From positions 17,260,465 through 17,324,464 of the forward strand of contig OY754468.1 of assembly GCA_963575645.1 (NCBI GenBank): 64,000 bases of DNA, written 5' to 3'. Positions 21,635-32,190 of this stretch are shown one piece after another. Each line of letters opens with the position of its first letter. The first letter of the stretch is position 1. The notes below the pieces were generated by a model that searched no databases, was not told the DNA's origin, and saw only the letters and a list, made by a program, of their open reading frames with translations. This stretch comes from Xanthostigma xanthostigma. Lineage: Eukaryota > Arthropoda > Insecta > Raphidioptera > Raphidiidae. Both the position numbers and the translations under genes were made by a program.

Positions 21635-22199
21635 CTTAAAAAAAAAAACTTCGGAGAAGTAAAAACTTCGTTCTGTGCTAAATTCAAAAACTTGAGGCGA
21701 CTGAATCTTAGAATTATAACTTAAAAAAAAAAAAAATTCGAGGCAGACAAGAAATTGAAATCAAGCTCGAAATTCTGTGCCTTAGACGTCGAAAAAAAAA
21801 TGAATTTCGAGGCAGACAAGGAATTGAAATCCAACTTCGAAATTCTGTGCTTATAAAAGCTACAAGACCAACAGCAAAAAAAATGCAAATTGCAAAGACG
21901 GTGTTCGCATAACTCCTTTAGTTACCACTAAAAAAACGCCGTCTGTGCACTTTTTTTTTGCTGTTGCTCTTGTAGCTTTTATAAGCACAGAATTTCGAAG
22001 TTGGATTTCAATTCCTTGTCTGCCTCGAAATTCATTTTTTTTTCGACGTCTTAGGCACAGAATTTCGAGCTTGATTTCAATTTCTTGTCTGCCTCGAAAT
22101 TCTTTTTTTTTTAAGTTATAATTCTGAGATTCAGTCGCCTCAAGTTTTTGAATTTAGCACAGAACGAAGTTTTTACTTCTCCGAAGTTTTTTTTTTAAG
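21635..22199. repeat. Near-perfect 565-bp palindrome in element X copy 1
   Basis: Arms of ~265-270 bp (21635-21905 and 21935-22199) match with only a few substitutions and A-run length differences, around a ~30-nt loop. Each arm contains a direct duplication of a ~70-bp unit (GAGGCAGACAA and CGAAATTCTGTGC occur twice per arm). An RNA copy in either direction would fold into a long hairpin. Confidence 0.9.
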
Positions 22200-22779
22200 A
22201 TTTCACGTCTTTTTCCAAAGTGTGAGACATTATTTTTATTTTTTCTCCAAAAAATAAACATATGTGCATTTTTAGAATTAAGAGGCCACAGATTCCATGA
22301 AGGCCAATTTTGAAGGCATGAAAAAAAAATCAATGAACAAGGCCAACCATTAAAAATACAACATTTTTTTCATATCATTTGTAAAATACTTATTTTGCAT
22401 TAAAAAAAGAAGTTTAACTTTGAAAACTTTCCACTTTTTATGGTAAATATGTTTTTTAATAAATTAAATTATTTAAATCTAACTTCAATGATATATTTTG
22501 TTATTTTGTAATAAAAAATTTGACGAAAGTGTATTTTTCAAAAAACAAGAAAATAAAAAAAATTAAAAATAAAAAGAAATAAAAATATGTAGGTATATGA
22601 GAAAAAAATTGAGAAAATAAATTAAAAATAAAAAAAGTAATTAAAAATATAAAAAAAAATTAAAAATTAAAAAAAAATTAAAAGTTATAAAAAAATTAAA
22701 AATTAAAAAAAAATAAAAATATATGATTATATATAAAATATCAAGTGGAAATAAAATGGAGTAGAAAAAAAAATTTCCA

Positions 22780-22855
22780 ATGATGCTGGAATCGAGCCCA
22801 CCCTGTTATTAGTTATTACTAGTCTAACGTCGTAACCACTCGTCCACGGAAACAT
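22780..22855 (-). repeat. tRNA-like sequence in element X copy 1
   Basis: On the minus strand, box A TGGACGAGTGG (22837-22847) and box B GGGCTCGATTCC (22788-22799) have tRNA spacing and an extra-arm length resembling tRNA-Ser. The acceptor arms do not pair. Compared with copy 2, the T-arm has lost pairing bases. T-runs just downstream on this strand would end pol III transcription early. Confidence 0.55.
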
Positions 22856-23097
22856 CCAGAGTAAAAGCTGTTATTGTGGTACAGAAGTATATATGGGTGA
22901 TACGAAAAATCGGTATTATGAAAGTCACGTGGTCACAGAACTATAAAACTTGGAAACTCGTCTCATATACACGGCGTTATATGGGAGCTAGGCAAAATCA
23001 ATGTATAAGAATACGTTAGAGATACGTCGGCATTTAGCACAGAAAAGAATCTCTAACGAGATTCTTCGACTATGGGAATTTAAAAATTGCGCATGTT

Positions 23098-23427
23098 CTG
23101 TCTTAAAAAAAATTTGAAAAGAAGTTTGACCCTGCAGGCCATCCCTGTAACTTCCCGCTATTTTCGAGTTCAAAACGCTCAAAAATATATAAAATATAGC
23201 AAGAAGATTATTTTTTAGCTCTTCGAGCTCAAAAAAAAAAACACTTTGTTACGAAATTTTCGTTCACTATATCTCATGAACAAATGAACCGATTTTGATG
23301 CGATTTGCGGCAGTCGACTCAATTTTTTATCCTAAAAAAGTAATCTATTACAGAAAAATCGATCTCATAGGAATTTTACGAGCAATTTAAAAAAAACACT
23401 TTTTTACAAATTTTTCGTTCACGGTAT
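23098..23427 (+). mobile_element. Repeat family 2, truncated forward copy
   Basis: Matches 26455-26780 closely: AAAATTTGAAAAGAAGTTTG, GTAACTTCCCGC, GCTCTTCGAGCTC, CGTTCACTATATCTCATG. Breaks off at about 23427, where it joins MITE family 1 sequence. Confidence 0.75.
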
Positions 23428-24152
23428 ATATTTCATAATGGTTTAAAAAAAAGTTTTGTAAAAACTTTTAGGGGGAAAGGCGGCGCATGCGCAAAAGAGA
23501 TATGTGCTATAACATTGTTTTTATATAATAATGGTATATTTTTCATAATGGTTTAATATTCTCTAAAGTTTTGTATTTCTTTTTGGGGGAAATCGGCGCA
23601 TGCGCAACAGAGATATTTGCCATAACGTTATTATTTGATATAATGGTATATTTATCAAAACTTTATATTATTTTATTCTACAAGAAATTTTTGTAAAAAA
23701 AATGTTTATAATATAAAAACGCCGGGGTGTATTATGTAAAATTTCATGCCTTGAAATTCTACTACTTGCATACTCCCACTGGTTACATATTGTTATAGCG
23801 CCTCTCTTGTTTCTTTTACAAAAGTATTTAAAAAGTACATAGTGTACGGAACCCTTCGTGTGCGAGTCCGACTCACACTTGACCGGTTTTATTTTATTTT
23901 CAAAGCTATTCCCAAACTATGAAGTTTATAACAAACATTTTCTTGGAAAAATAAATAGAAGAATAAACTGTTTTGAAGAGTACAAAAAAGCAACGTTATA
24001 GAGCATATCTTCTGCACGTGTACCGATTTTCTCCCTAAAATATAGGGGAGTCGGTGGATCTTAAAACGAACAAGTATTTTTAAATTTATAGGGAATTTTG
24101 ACCTAATATATTACCATTCCCCACTTGTGGTGCTGGAATGGTAAATCATCTA
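23428..24152. mobile_element. MITE family 1 fragments and a dispersed-repeat end
   Basis: 23440-23690 contains two copies of the family 1 internal block GGCGCATGCGCAA with TATAATAATGG or similar following. 23710-23893 ends in GAGTCCGACTCACACTTGAC, a dispersed-repeat end. 23895-24152 is a reverse family 1 fragment ending GCTGGAATGGTAA. Three broken pieces abut here. Confidence 0.55.
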
Positions 24153-24970
24153 AATTCTTGCCTTTCCGACATGACTAATATGTACACATTTCCTTCACGT
24201 AAATTAGCTAGTACAACACTTGAAATTGCACAACATGAAATTGCAACGGGGTATAAATATTCCGACATAAAAGTGTGAATAATTTATTTCTAAATAAATA
24301 ATGCCAACATACATGAAAATGTACATAATATAACGAAGCTGCGTTGTTTTGAATCGAATTGTACACAAGACGACAAACTGAAAACTTCATTGAAAATAAA
24401 GTGAGTTCACAGAAATAGCATGTTAAAATGCCCCATCCCACATACATTATAATGTAGACCTACGTAGGTAAATGTTAATAATATTGTAAGGATATTTGTT
24501 TTTATTATTGTACAAATTGTAACATACAATAATTATTTGATATCACGAATTTCAAATAAAAATTATGTTTGTTGTTATCGAAATCAAATATCAGTTGTAC
24601 ATAACTATACGGGTGTTATTATACTAGCGTTGTCAAAAAAATTAAGTGAGTTAAGCTTTGGCTGTATATTGCAGTCTTTTTGTAGGATACTAGTCATTAC
24701 CTACGGTTTCACATGTATTAAGGTAAGTTTTGGCAGAAGCCTTTTGATAGGGAAAAATGCTAGGTCACCTAGGTGTCGCTGGGTTGCGACTATAATAATA
24801 TAATCTATCTATTATTATATTATGTCAAAAAATTCAAAAAGGGGTCTGTTTGAAACGAAAGTTATGGCTTTTGCTAGTTAATTTAACTAATATAATTTTT
24901 ATATCTTGTGTATTATATGAATTTGACTCTATTCAATAAATAGAGTAAATTATTGTGATCCATTGAAGTT
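24153..24970. other. No gene recognised
   Basis: Open frames at 24208-24447 (minus) and 24537-24803 (plus) have no recognisable domain. Confidence 0.4.
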
Positions 24971-24973
24971 AAT

Positions 24974-25182
24974 GAGAGGTAGATATTTGGAAAAAATTCC
25001 GTGACATAAGGATCAAAGCAAATCAATACTGAACTTTTTAAACTTGCGTTTATTACTGATGTTTCGGTACGCTTTGTACCATCTTATGCGTACCGAAACG
25101 TCAGTAATAAACGCAAGTTTAAAAAGTTCAGTATTGCTTTGCTTTGATCCTTATGCCACGGAATTTTTTCCAAATACCTCTC
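24974..25182. mobile_element. Foldback element with ~97-bp arms
   Basis: Arms 24974-25072 and 25088-25182 are near-perfect inverted copies around a 15-nt loop; GAGAGGTA starts the left arm and TACCTCTC ends the right. Differences are a few bases near the outer end and one dinucleotide. Non-coding. Confidence 0.85.
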
Positions 25183-26454
25183 TTATATATTATTTTAAAC
25201 TTATTTAAAACCATAAATAAAATTTTTCAGACAATAAATTAACAAAAATTATATAATTATAATTCAAATAATTGACGTTCAGTCAGGATTTGAATCTTCT
25301 TCAGAATTGAGCTAAAAAATATAAAAAAATATATAAAAATTAATTAGTAATCAGTTTCTAATAGATTTCAATTTGAGGCTATTTTAATATCGAAATATAA
25401 ATTTTTCCAACAATATTAAAATGGTATTTATTCATTTGAGGTATAAAACTACGTGACATTTAAAGGGACCCCTATTATTATGTATTTCACGTGTACTAAA
25501 TTCAATCTTATACTATCAAATAATGAGATAGGTGTTTGATCGTTTAAAATTATCCTTCTTTGCGTCGTTTTCTCATTTAATAAGCATTTGAAGGATTGAT
25601 TTTTAAGAATATTAAACGTCACTAGTATGTTAACAGGCAGTAATCACCGTAACGAGCTTACATGAGCTTTTTAGTACGAAAATAGTGGAAAATATAATAT
25701 TATCTCCAGTAATTATCTTTTGCCGTGCTTGATTGAAACAATCTGATATAGACAGGCAGCGCGCAATGCCACATTGAGTTCTAACACAACACAGGTGGAA
25801 AGATTGGGGTGGGAGTTCGATGCCGGGCAGAGTTTATAAATTATTCTACGTGTGAAAACACATGTTGCCAGCGTCCTGCAACATAATATATGTGTGTAGC
25901 CTAGAAAAGTTTTCGATCAGGGTTGTGAAATTTATTGGTACATATATAGATACTTTTCAACCTGCGTTCCGTGGAGCCTATGGTTCCACGAAACAATTTT
26001 TTCAGACCTGTATAAGATCTTTAATTTAAAAAAATCACATTTTGTCAATTTGCCAGACTTCATATTGTGAATTAGTGTATTTATATTTTATTCACTAATT
26101 TAAGTGCATAAAATTTTGTGTTGAAGTTCTAGAAAACGTGGTTTTATTTAGAAGGATTTTATGCAGCAATTAGTGAATTCAGTACCATTACCTACCTCCG
26201 CATGCCTAACGTTTTAGATTCTCAATGGAAAACACAAAGAAGTAATACATAGGTATGCATTAACAATAATTTTTAATGATTAAATAAGAATAAAAGATTC
26301 AATCAGTCTTTGCCAAATTGTCGCAATCACAGTTCAATCAAACGTCAGCCAGCTCAACACTCGGTACACATTTGATGTGATGATCCTATAAAATAAATGC
26401 ATTTTGTTACGATAGCGGCACAAGCCGCAACCATGTATTTCTGAACAAATATCA
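25183..26454. other. No gene recognised
   Basis: AT-rich spacer with a few short GC-balanced patches (25740-25830). No supported frame or RNA gene. Confidence 0.4.
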
Positions 26455-27258
26455 TGTTAAAAAATTTGAAAAGAAGTTTGACCCTGCAGGCCATCCCTGT
26501 AACTTCCCGCTATTTTTGAGTTCAAAACGCTCAAAAATATATAAAATGTAGCAAGAAGTTTATTTTTTAGCTCTTCGAGCTCAAAAAAAAAACACTTTGT
26601 TACGAAATTTTCGTTCACTATATCTCATGAACAAATGAACCGATTTTGATGCGATTTGCGGCAATCGACTCAATTTTTTATTCTAAAAAAGTAATTTATT
26701 ACAGAAAAATCGATCTCATAGGAATTTTACGAGCAATTTAAAAAAAAACACTTTTTTACAAATTTTTCGTTCACGATATCTCGTGAACAAATGAACCAAT
26801 TTTGATACGGTTTGCGGAAAACGACGCAGTTTGTTAAGGAGAAGAGCTGATTAGATTTTGGAATTATTCGGTTTAGTAGTTTAGAAAATATTTTACAAAA
26901 ACAAATTTTAAAAAATTTTTGAAACTTGTTTTTTTAAGATTTCTCAAAATTTTTTGGGCCGAATCGTTTCAAATTTTCAGGAAGTCTAAGTTCACCAAGA
27001 TCAGGTCAGATGCCGTAAACCGCGTTTCAGTCGGACACTCCGTTCAAAAGATATAAAAGGTTTACATACATACATACACACACAAACACACATACATACA
27101 GCCCTACGGACATCATCGCCAAAATAGTTTTAATAGCTTCCTAGGACCTCAAAACGTCGAGATCTGGCGAAAACTCGATTTTCGAAAATCGGGGTGAAAC
27201 CAATAACTTCCCGATTTTTGAAAAAAAATTTTTTTTTTTTTTTTAAAGCGGGAAGTTA
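26455..27258 (+). mobile_element. Repeat family 2, longest copy
   Basis: TAACTTCCCGC at 26500-26510 is inversely repeated as GCGGGAAGTTA at 27248-27258. Conserved sequence extends left to AAAATTTGAAAAGAAG at about 26460, so the true terminus is uncertain. Contains repeated CGTTCAC..TATCTC.TGAACAAATGAACC blocks (about 26610 and 26768), a CATACATACACAC run near 27065, and a T-run at 27227-27244. No coding capacity. The class is unknown. Confidence 0.7.
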
Positions 27259-27392
27259 AAAAAAATACCTAATAAGTAATAGTTTTAAAAAAAAAACTAA
27301 AAAATACGCTTTATATCGAACTAAAAAGTAAAAAATATTTTTTTTAAATAAGCTTAAAACAATAATGAATAAAAAATACAAGTATTATTGTG

Positions 27393-27451
27393 AAAAAAGC
27401 GTGGGGCGCTTTGTTCCACATTTTCGTACATCGAGCGCCCCACGCTTTTTT
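27393..27451. repeat. GC-rich perfect hairpin, 18-bp stem
   Basis: The stem AAAAAAGCGTGGGGCGCT (27393-27410) pairs with its complement at 27434-27451, leaving a 23-nt loop. The GC-rich core stands out from AT-rich surroundings. Confidence 0.9.
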
Positions 27452-27499
27452 CCACTTTTTAGTTCGATTTATTGTCAAAAATTTGCCGAAAAAAAAACA

Positions 27500-27605
27500 A
27501 TTTTTTTTTCGGCGTGAACGGGATTAGAACCCTCGACCCGTGATTCCGAGAGTTGACGTCAACGAAGACCCGTGCCTTAGACCGCACGGCTAGCCAGTGT
27601 ACTTA
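27500..27605 (-). mobile_element. tRNA-like SINE head or tRNA pseudogene
   Basis: On the minus strand, CTAGCCGTGCGGTCTAAGGC resembles the D-arm and box A of class II (long extra-arm) tRNAs, and GAGGGTTCTAATCCCG resembles box B and the T-arm. The length suits tRNA-Leu or -Ser. The acceptor stem is not intact. No SINE body was defined. Confidence 0.55.
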
Positions 27606-27830
27606 CAGTGCTGGCATATTATACCAATATATAAACCACTTGCTGTAGTCCAAACGAGTTTACAAACATACATACATACAAACTTACAAGTGAAACTAAT
27701 ATAAAGCGTGTAATAAAACTAAATTACTTAATTATTTTGACGTTATAATAATAAATAAAAAATTAGTTAAACAAAACGTTTTAAGTTAAATAGGTGATGT
27801 ACTAAAAGTGTGTGTCAGCAATATCTAAAG

Positions 27831-27948
27831 GCATTATTGATCAGACGAAAATAAAATCGTGGGGAGTATAGATTCCGATATCCAACAAAAGAATTTTTTC
27901 TACTAATTGCGCCTCAGCATTTTATTTTAGTCTGATATCAAAGCCGCA
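27831..27948. mobile_element. Small MITE with degenerate inverted ends
   Basis: AAAGGCATTATTGATCAGAC at the left and TGATATCAAAGCCGC at the right are imperfect inverted repeats, and both arms contain AAAATAAAAT. Similar in design to the element at 50017-50229. Confidence 0.45.
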
Positions 27949-28178
27949 GATTACGGACCCCGAACTATTTTCTAGATTTTAGTACCTATATCATCGATCG
28001 TATAATAAAACCGTTTATCTTAAAAAAGTTTCTTTTACCAATTTTATTATTAAGTTTTCAGTGTGCTTAATTTGCTTACTTCGAGTTTATTATATTTTTC
28101 CGATCTACTGAAATGCTATGGCAGCTCGACCTTTGAGCTCACATTTGTAGTTAAAATAACTGATATCACAATATAGTC

Positions 28179-28311
28179 AAGACAAATCGAGACTGTAGTA
28201 AGAATAAAACGAATAGAACGACAACAAAAAATAACATTATTGTTTAATAAATATTTTATTTTGTGACGTCAATCAATGAGTTTTATTCTTACTACGCCCT
28301 CGATTTGTCTT
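28179..28311. mobile_element. 133-bp MITE with 32-bp inverted repeats
   Basis: AAGACAAATCGAGACTGTAG at 28179 and its near complement ending at 28311 define ~32-bp terminal inverted repeats (mismatches in the middle), both continuing to GTAAGAATAAAAC. Non-coding. Target duplication unclear. Confidence 0.75.
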
Positions 28312-28449
28312 ACAACTTGATACCAGTTTTTTTTTTATTATTCAGTTTGCACTCACAAGTTTACATTCATTTTTGTTTTATTAGTATATTATACTATTTA
28401 CGAAATATTTAATAATTTTATATGTAGGTTTTTTCAAAGTCTACTTACT

Positions 28450-28990
28450 ATACAGGATGACTTTTAAGTTGATTCTTTTTTTAACAGCATGTAGACATCA
28501 AATAGACGAACAAGTAATGGGTATAAATTTTTTATCAAAACTCAAAAATGAAAGAGAAACGGGCTTTCAAAGTTTTATTAAATTTTATCAAATTTTGAGG
28601 TTAGTCCTGGCGTTATCTTATATAACTAGAAATATGTTATGTCATTATCAAGTATTCACAGAAATTGTTCGAAGTTGTCCCCGTTTTGTTGGACACAAAG
28701 ATGTGTGTGTCGTAGCCATGCTTCTGTATACATGCTTGTGGTAGCTATAAGGGCCTTTCATGAATTATTTGGGATACATTCCCGATTCGTGCTATCATTT
28801 CTTCGTGTGTGTTAACCAAGCTTTTGAATTGATTAAATAAAATTTGAAAACATTAATTAAACTTTGAAACGCTTTTTCCCTCTTATTTTTAAGTTTTGAT
28901 AAAAAAGTTACTCTAAATATTTGTTCGTCTATTTGATTTCTACACTCTGTTTAAAAACAAGAATCAACTTAAAAATCATCGTGTTTAATC
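28450..28990. mobile_element. Foldback element with ~150-bp arms
   Basis: The left arm begins ACTTTTAAGTTGATTCTTTT and the right arm ends with the matching AAGAATCAACTTAAAAATCA. CAAATAGACGAACAA (left) pairs with TTGTTCGTCTATTTG (right). The 95-residue frame 28457-28744 lies within the left arm and loop and is not credible as a gene. Confidence 0.7.
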
Positions 28991-29689
28991 CTGTTTTACT
29001 TCGTAAAAAATATATTTTAGTGATAAAATCGTTAAGAAAACAAATCTTCCAGTAAATATCATCCAAATCGTGAGAACCGTTTTCGAGAAAAAAAAAGATA
29101 GTTTATTAATCTAGTAGAACTAGAGAGGATACGTAGGAGTGTGGCCAACACGCTATCGATCGCTAATGAATGACTTCCGACATCTACCTAAAATTTGTAT
29201 TGGTTGCCATGATTACGCCATAGTTATGATTCGTTTTGTATCATGTATGTCAGCATTTCCCTCTCGTTATTTTTTCATAGCGCGCCAAAAGAAATACAAC
29301 TTCAAAAATTTCATTATTTCTTCAATCCCTAGTTTGAAACAATTATAGGGCAGGTTGAAGTTCACAGTTGGTATTACGCTAATACGTAACGTGCGTGTCA
29401 GATTTAACCGGCAGATAGCACCACATTAACTGTGACATCATCAATTCAACATTTACTGACTGACTGTCGACTAATTTGTTCATATAGGTACTACCTAGTC
29501 CAGTACCTACGAAACTAATGCATCACTAAATTGGTTTTATATTATTTTACTATTTTTATTCATTTTTAGATTCGTTTTTTATGCCTTCCATTTACCAATA
29601 AGTTTTATACGCTGTAATTTAAAAATGTTATTCATTTATGGCCCGAGCACTTAGAAATATAATATAAAAATAAATAATTATTGTAGTGT
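28991..29689. other. No gene recognised
   Basis: A 69-residue frame at 29139-29348 has no motif. Confidence 0.4.
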
Positions 29690-29694
29690 ACTTG

Positions 29695-29830
29695 TCATAT
29701 GACACATACACTATGTGTCGGTCGGTCGGATGAGACCTAGGGACCGGACCAGAATTTCTCCATGTTACACATAGTTCTGAACAGCTTGGCACCATTTTTG
29801 GAAACGTTTATATTTTTATGTGTTACGGAA
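29695..29830 (+). repeat. Dispersed repeat, inverted copy at 62555-62680
   Basis: TCGGTCGGTCGGATGAGACC, CCTAGGGACCGGACCAGAA and GGCACCATTTTTGGAAACG appear in reverse complement order at 62555-62640. Confidence 0.7.
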
Positions 29831-30189
29831 GTAATTAATTGGTAACTATAAATAATTACCAGTTGTTAAAAATAATAACCAGATTATCCAGTTAAAGCCA
29901 TAAATTTATGAATTTAAGTAACTCACAAATTTTCGTTTATTATAGATTTTTAATTATTGCAATGATTTTCTTAAATAATTTCTAAACTACTTCTGTGTAT
30001 ATTAGAATAGATCAAATTAAATTATTATATTTTTACCCACTTTTCCTTAACCGTTTGAGTAAAATTATGTACACATAAATAATCCCGAAGAAATTACGCG
30101 AGTCAATCATTTTAAGAGTTAATTAATTATTAATAAATAACAATTCATGTTTATTATTTTTCAAATTATTGTTTAGTTTACATGATCAT
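29831..30189. other. AT-rich, nothing recognised
   Basis: Short TAATTACCAGTTGTTAAAAA-like phrases only. Confidence 0.4.
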
Positions 30190-30872
30190 TTTTGATGAAT
30201 TCCAGTCCGTCTTCACCGAAAATTATGATCATTGTGTCATTCGATTCGGGATGACATCTAGAAACTTTTCGAAAAAAATGAAGTGGGGGTCGAAAAAATT
30301 GAAAAAGTTATAAACATTTTAGTAAAAGAAAAAAGAGGGGTCTGTTTTTCCGAATATCTCAAAAACTATTACAGATATGTGAAATCACAAAAAATATTCT
30401 GAAAGAGCAGGAAATCTTATAAAAAAGTCCTATCTCCCGGAACTCTATACCACCAATATTTGTAGTTTTAATTTGGAGGTGAAAATAGGGCTAAAAAATT
30501 GTTTTTTTCTATTTTTTATACGACAAGCTAAAAGACACGAAAATATTGAAAATTATCTATAAAAAAAGTTTGTCCTATTTTTACCTCTAAATTAAAACTA
30601 GAAATATTGGCGGTAGAGTTCCGGGAAATGGGACTATTTTGTAGGAAATCTCCTGCTTTTTCAGAATCTTTTAGTGATTTAAGATATCTGCAATGGTTTT
30701 TGAGAGATTCTCCAAAAACTGAACCCCTCTTTTTCTTTAACTAAAATGTTTAAAGCTTGCAATTCTTTCGTCCCTCACTTCAATTTTTTCAAAAAGCTTC
30801 TAGATGTCATTCCGAATCGAATGACACCGTGATCATAATTTTCATTGAAGAAGGGCTGGAATTCATCAAAAA
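30190..30872. mobile_element. Foldback element with ~300-bp diverged arms
   Basis: The left arm 30190-30490 (TTTGATGAATTCCAG; TGTCATTCGATTCGG; CCCGGAACTCTATACC) pairs with the right arm 30575-30872 (GGTAGAGTTCCGGG; CCGAATCGAATGACA; CTGGAATTCATCAAA). The arms differ at many positions, so the element is old. The loop of ~85 bp is AT-rich. Confidence 0.75.
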
Positions 30873-30945
30873 GGGAAAAGTGATCTAGACTATAATGAAG
30901 AGACGTGAAATTGATATAGGAATACGGAATTGTACTCGCAAAGTT

Positions 30946-31010
30946 AACTACTTCAGCGGTAGAGCACGACACTCCAAATCACTCGACGTGGGTTCGAACT
31001 CTACATTGGG
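30946..31010 (+). repeat. tRNA-like fragment
   Basis: CTTCAGCGGTAGAGCACGAC resembles a D-arm with box A, and GTGGGTTCGAACTC resembles box B. The anticodon region reads CTCCAAATC, like tRNA-Trp (CCA). It is too short and its arms pair poorly, so it is probably a SINE head relic. It follows the foldback element by ~75 bp. Confidence 0.4.
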
Positions 31011-31290
31011 CAAACATTTCATATTTTGATCAGATAAACTTTCAAAATTTGTGAAAAGAACACCATTGGTCGCTCATATAATATTACCGTTGCTGTTTTT
31101 AAAAGCGCCCATGATTTTCTTTTATAAATCTTTGAAATCATTCTAATCAAAATTATTTTCTACTTTTTAGTGCAAAAGAAAACTATTGCTTCAATTAGCA
31201 ATATTATACTATGTAATCATATTTTACATTATAAAATATTATAAGAAAAAATTGTGTGCTATTTTAGAATGTGAACCTTATGATAATATC
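31011..31290. other. AT-rich, nothing recognised
   Basis: No gene or repeat edge supported. Confidence 0.4.
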
Positions 31291-31295
31291 TAATC

Positions 31296-31525
31296 TATCT
31301 ATACTAACATTATAAAGAGTTAACATTTTTAAGTTTGGATGTAGTATGTAATCTCCGAGACTACTTATCCGATTTTGAAAATGGACCTTCAGGATGGATA
31401 TAGGCTATATATTATCGCGTTAAAATAAAAACGCTTTTCGTGGAGACCAATTTTTCAACGTAAGTAGGGTTACCTGAAAAAATGGTAGCAACCTAGAAAT
31501 GCGAGCGAAGCCGGACCGCGCCACT
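31296..31525 (+). mobile_element. Helitron-like non-autonomous fragment
   Basis: Begins TCTATACTAACATTATAAAG after an A and ends GCGAAGCCGGACCGCGCCAC followed by TAG and then T. This fits Helitron rules (5' TC, 3' CTAG, insertion between A and T) and resembles abundant insect repeats with a GCGAAGCCGG end. A clear 3' hairpin was not verified. Non-coding. Confidence 0.5.
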
Positions 31526-31974
31526 AGTCTAATATAACTTTATTGATATGCAGTGGACCTAACGACCCCGGATGCAAATAGTACTTGGCTGATGGCTGAT
31601 GACAACAATATGATGAAACAGACAGAACTCAAATTTTTCTCTTTCCTAAAGCCGCACAAAAAGAACAAAATGGCTTGTTACTAATTACTACACTGCATAT
31701 TATGTCATAAACTGGAGGTGGCTAACCGCATGTGGTTCTTTCGTATTTAAGCTTAGAAAAACACAGCTAATTAGTAATTAATTTATGATGAATTTCATTC
31801 AGTTCTTATGTTTATATCATGCTGTTTTATTAGTGTTATAAATTCAATATTATAATTAGATAAATTTTATTTAGTTGCTAAACACGTAATACATACCTAC
31901 TAATCAATAAATAAAATTATCGACCAATTTTTCAGACTAATATATTAAAAAAAAATATAAAAATTTTTACATTA
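31526..31974. other. No gene recognised
   Basis: AT-rich spacer. Confidence 0.4.
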
Positions 31975-31994
31975 ACGTTTCGGACGGATTTGGA

Positions 31995-32190
31995 GCTTCT
32001 TTAGAACTGATCTAAAAAATATAAAAATAATTATTAATTAGTTTCTAATTGGTTTTTGAAAAAAAAAATCGTTTTAAGTTTTTAACTGTTAAATATTTGA
32101 CAATTAAAAACTTAAAGCGATTTTTTTTTTTCAAAAACTAATTAGAAACTAATTATTAATTAATTTTTATATTTTTAGATCAGTTCTAGA
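31995..32190. repeat. Inverted repeat with ~75-bp arms
   Basis: GAACTGATCTAAAAAATATA (about 32007) and its complement ending TTTTTAGATCAGTTC (about 32187), plus the ACTAATTAGAAACTAATTA and ATTAGTTTCTAATTGG blocks, form a long AT-rich foldback with its centre near 32090. Confidence 0.75.

Larger units (their letters stand above)
21635..23068. mobile_element. Element X, copy 1: giant palindrome plus tRNA-like sequence
   Basis: About 1.4 kb shared in the same orientation with 40041-41361. It begins with a near-perfect palindrome (21635-22199), followed by an AT-rich region of TTAAAAAT-like units (about 22540-22740), a tRNA-like sequence on the minus strand (22780-22855), and a conserved right end with a small hairpin GAATCTC/GAGATTC at about 23050-23066. 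A short phrase of the palindrome arm (TTTAGCACAGAA) recurs at the right end near 23033. No coding frame. I cannot assign it to a known superfamily. Confidence 0.75.
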
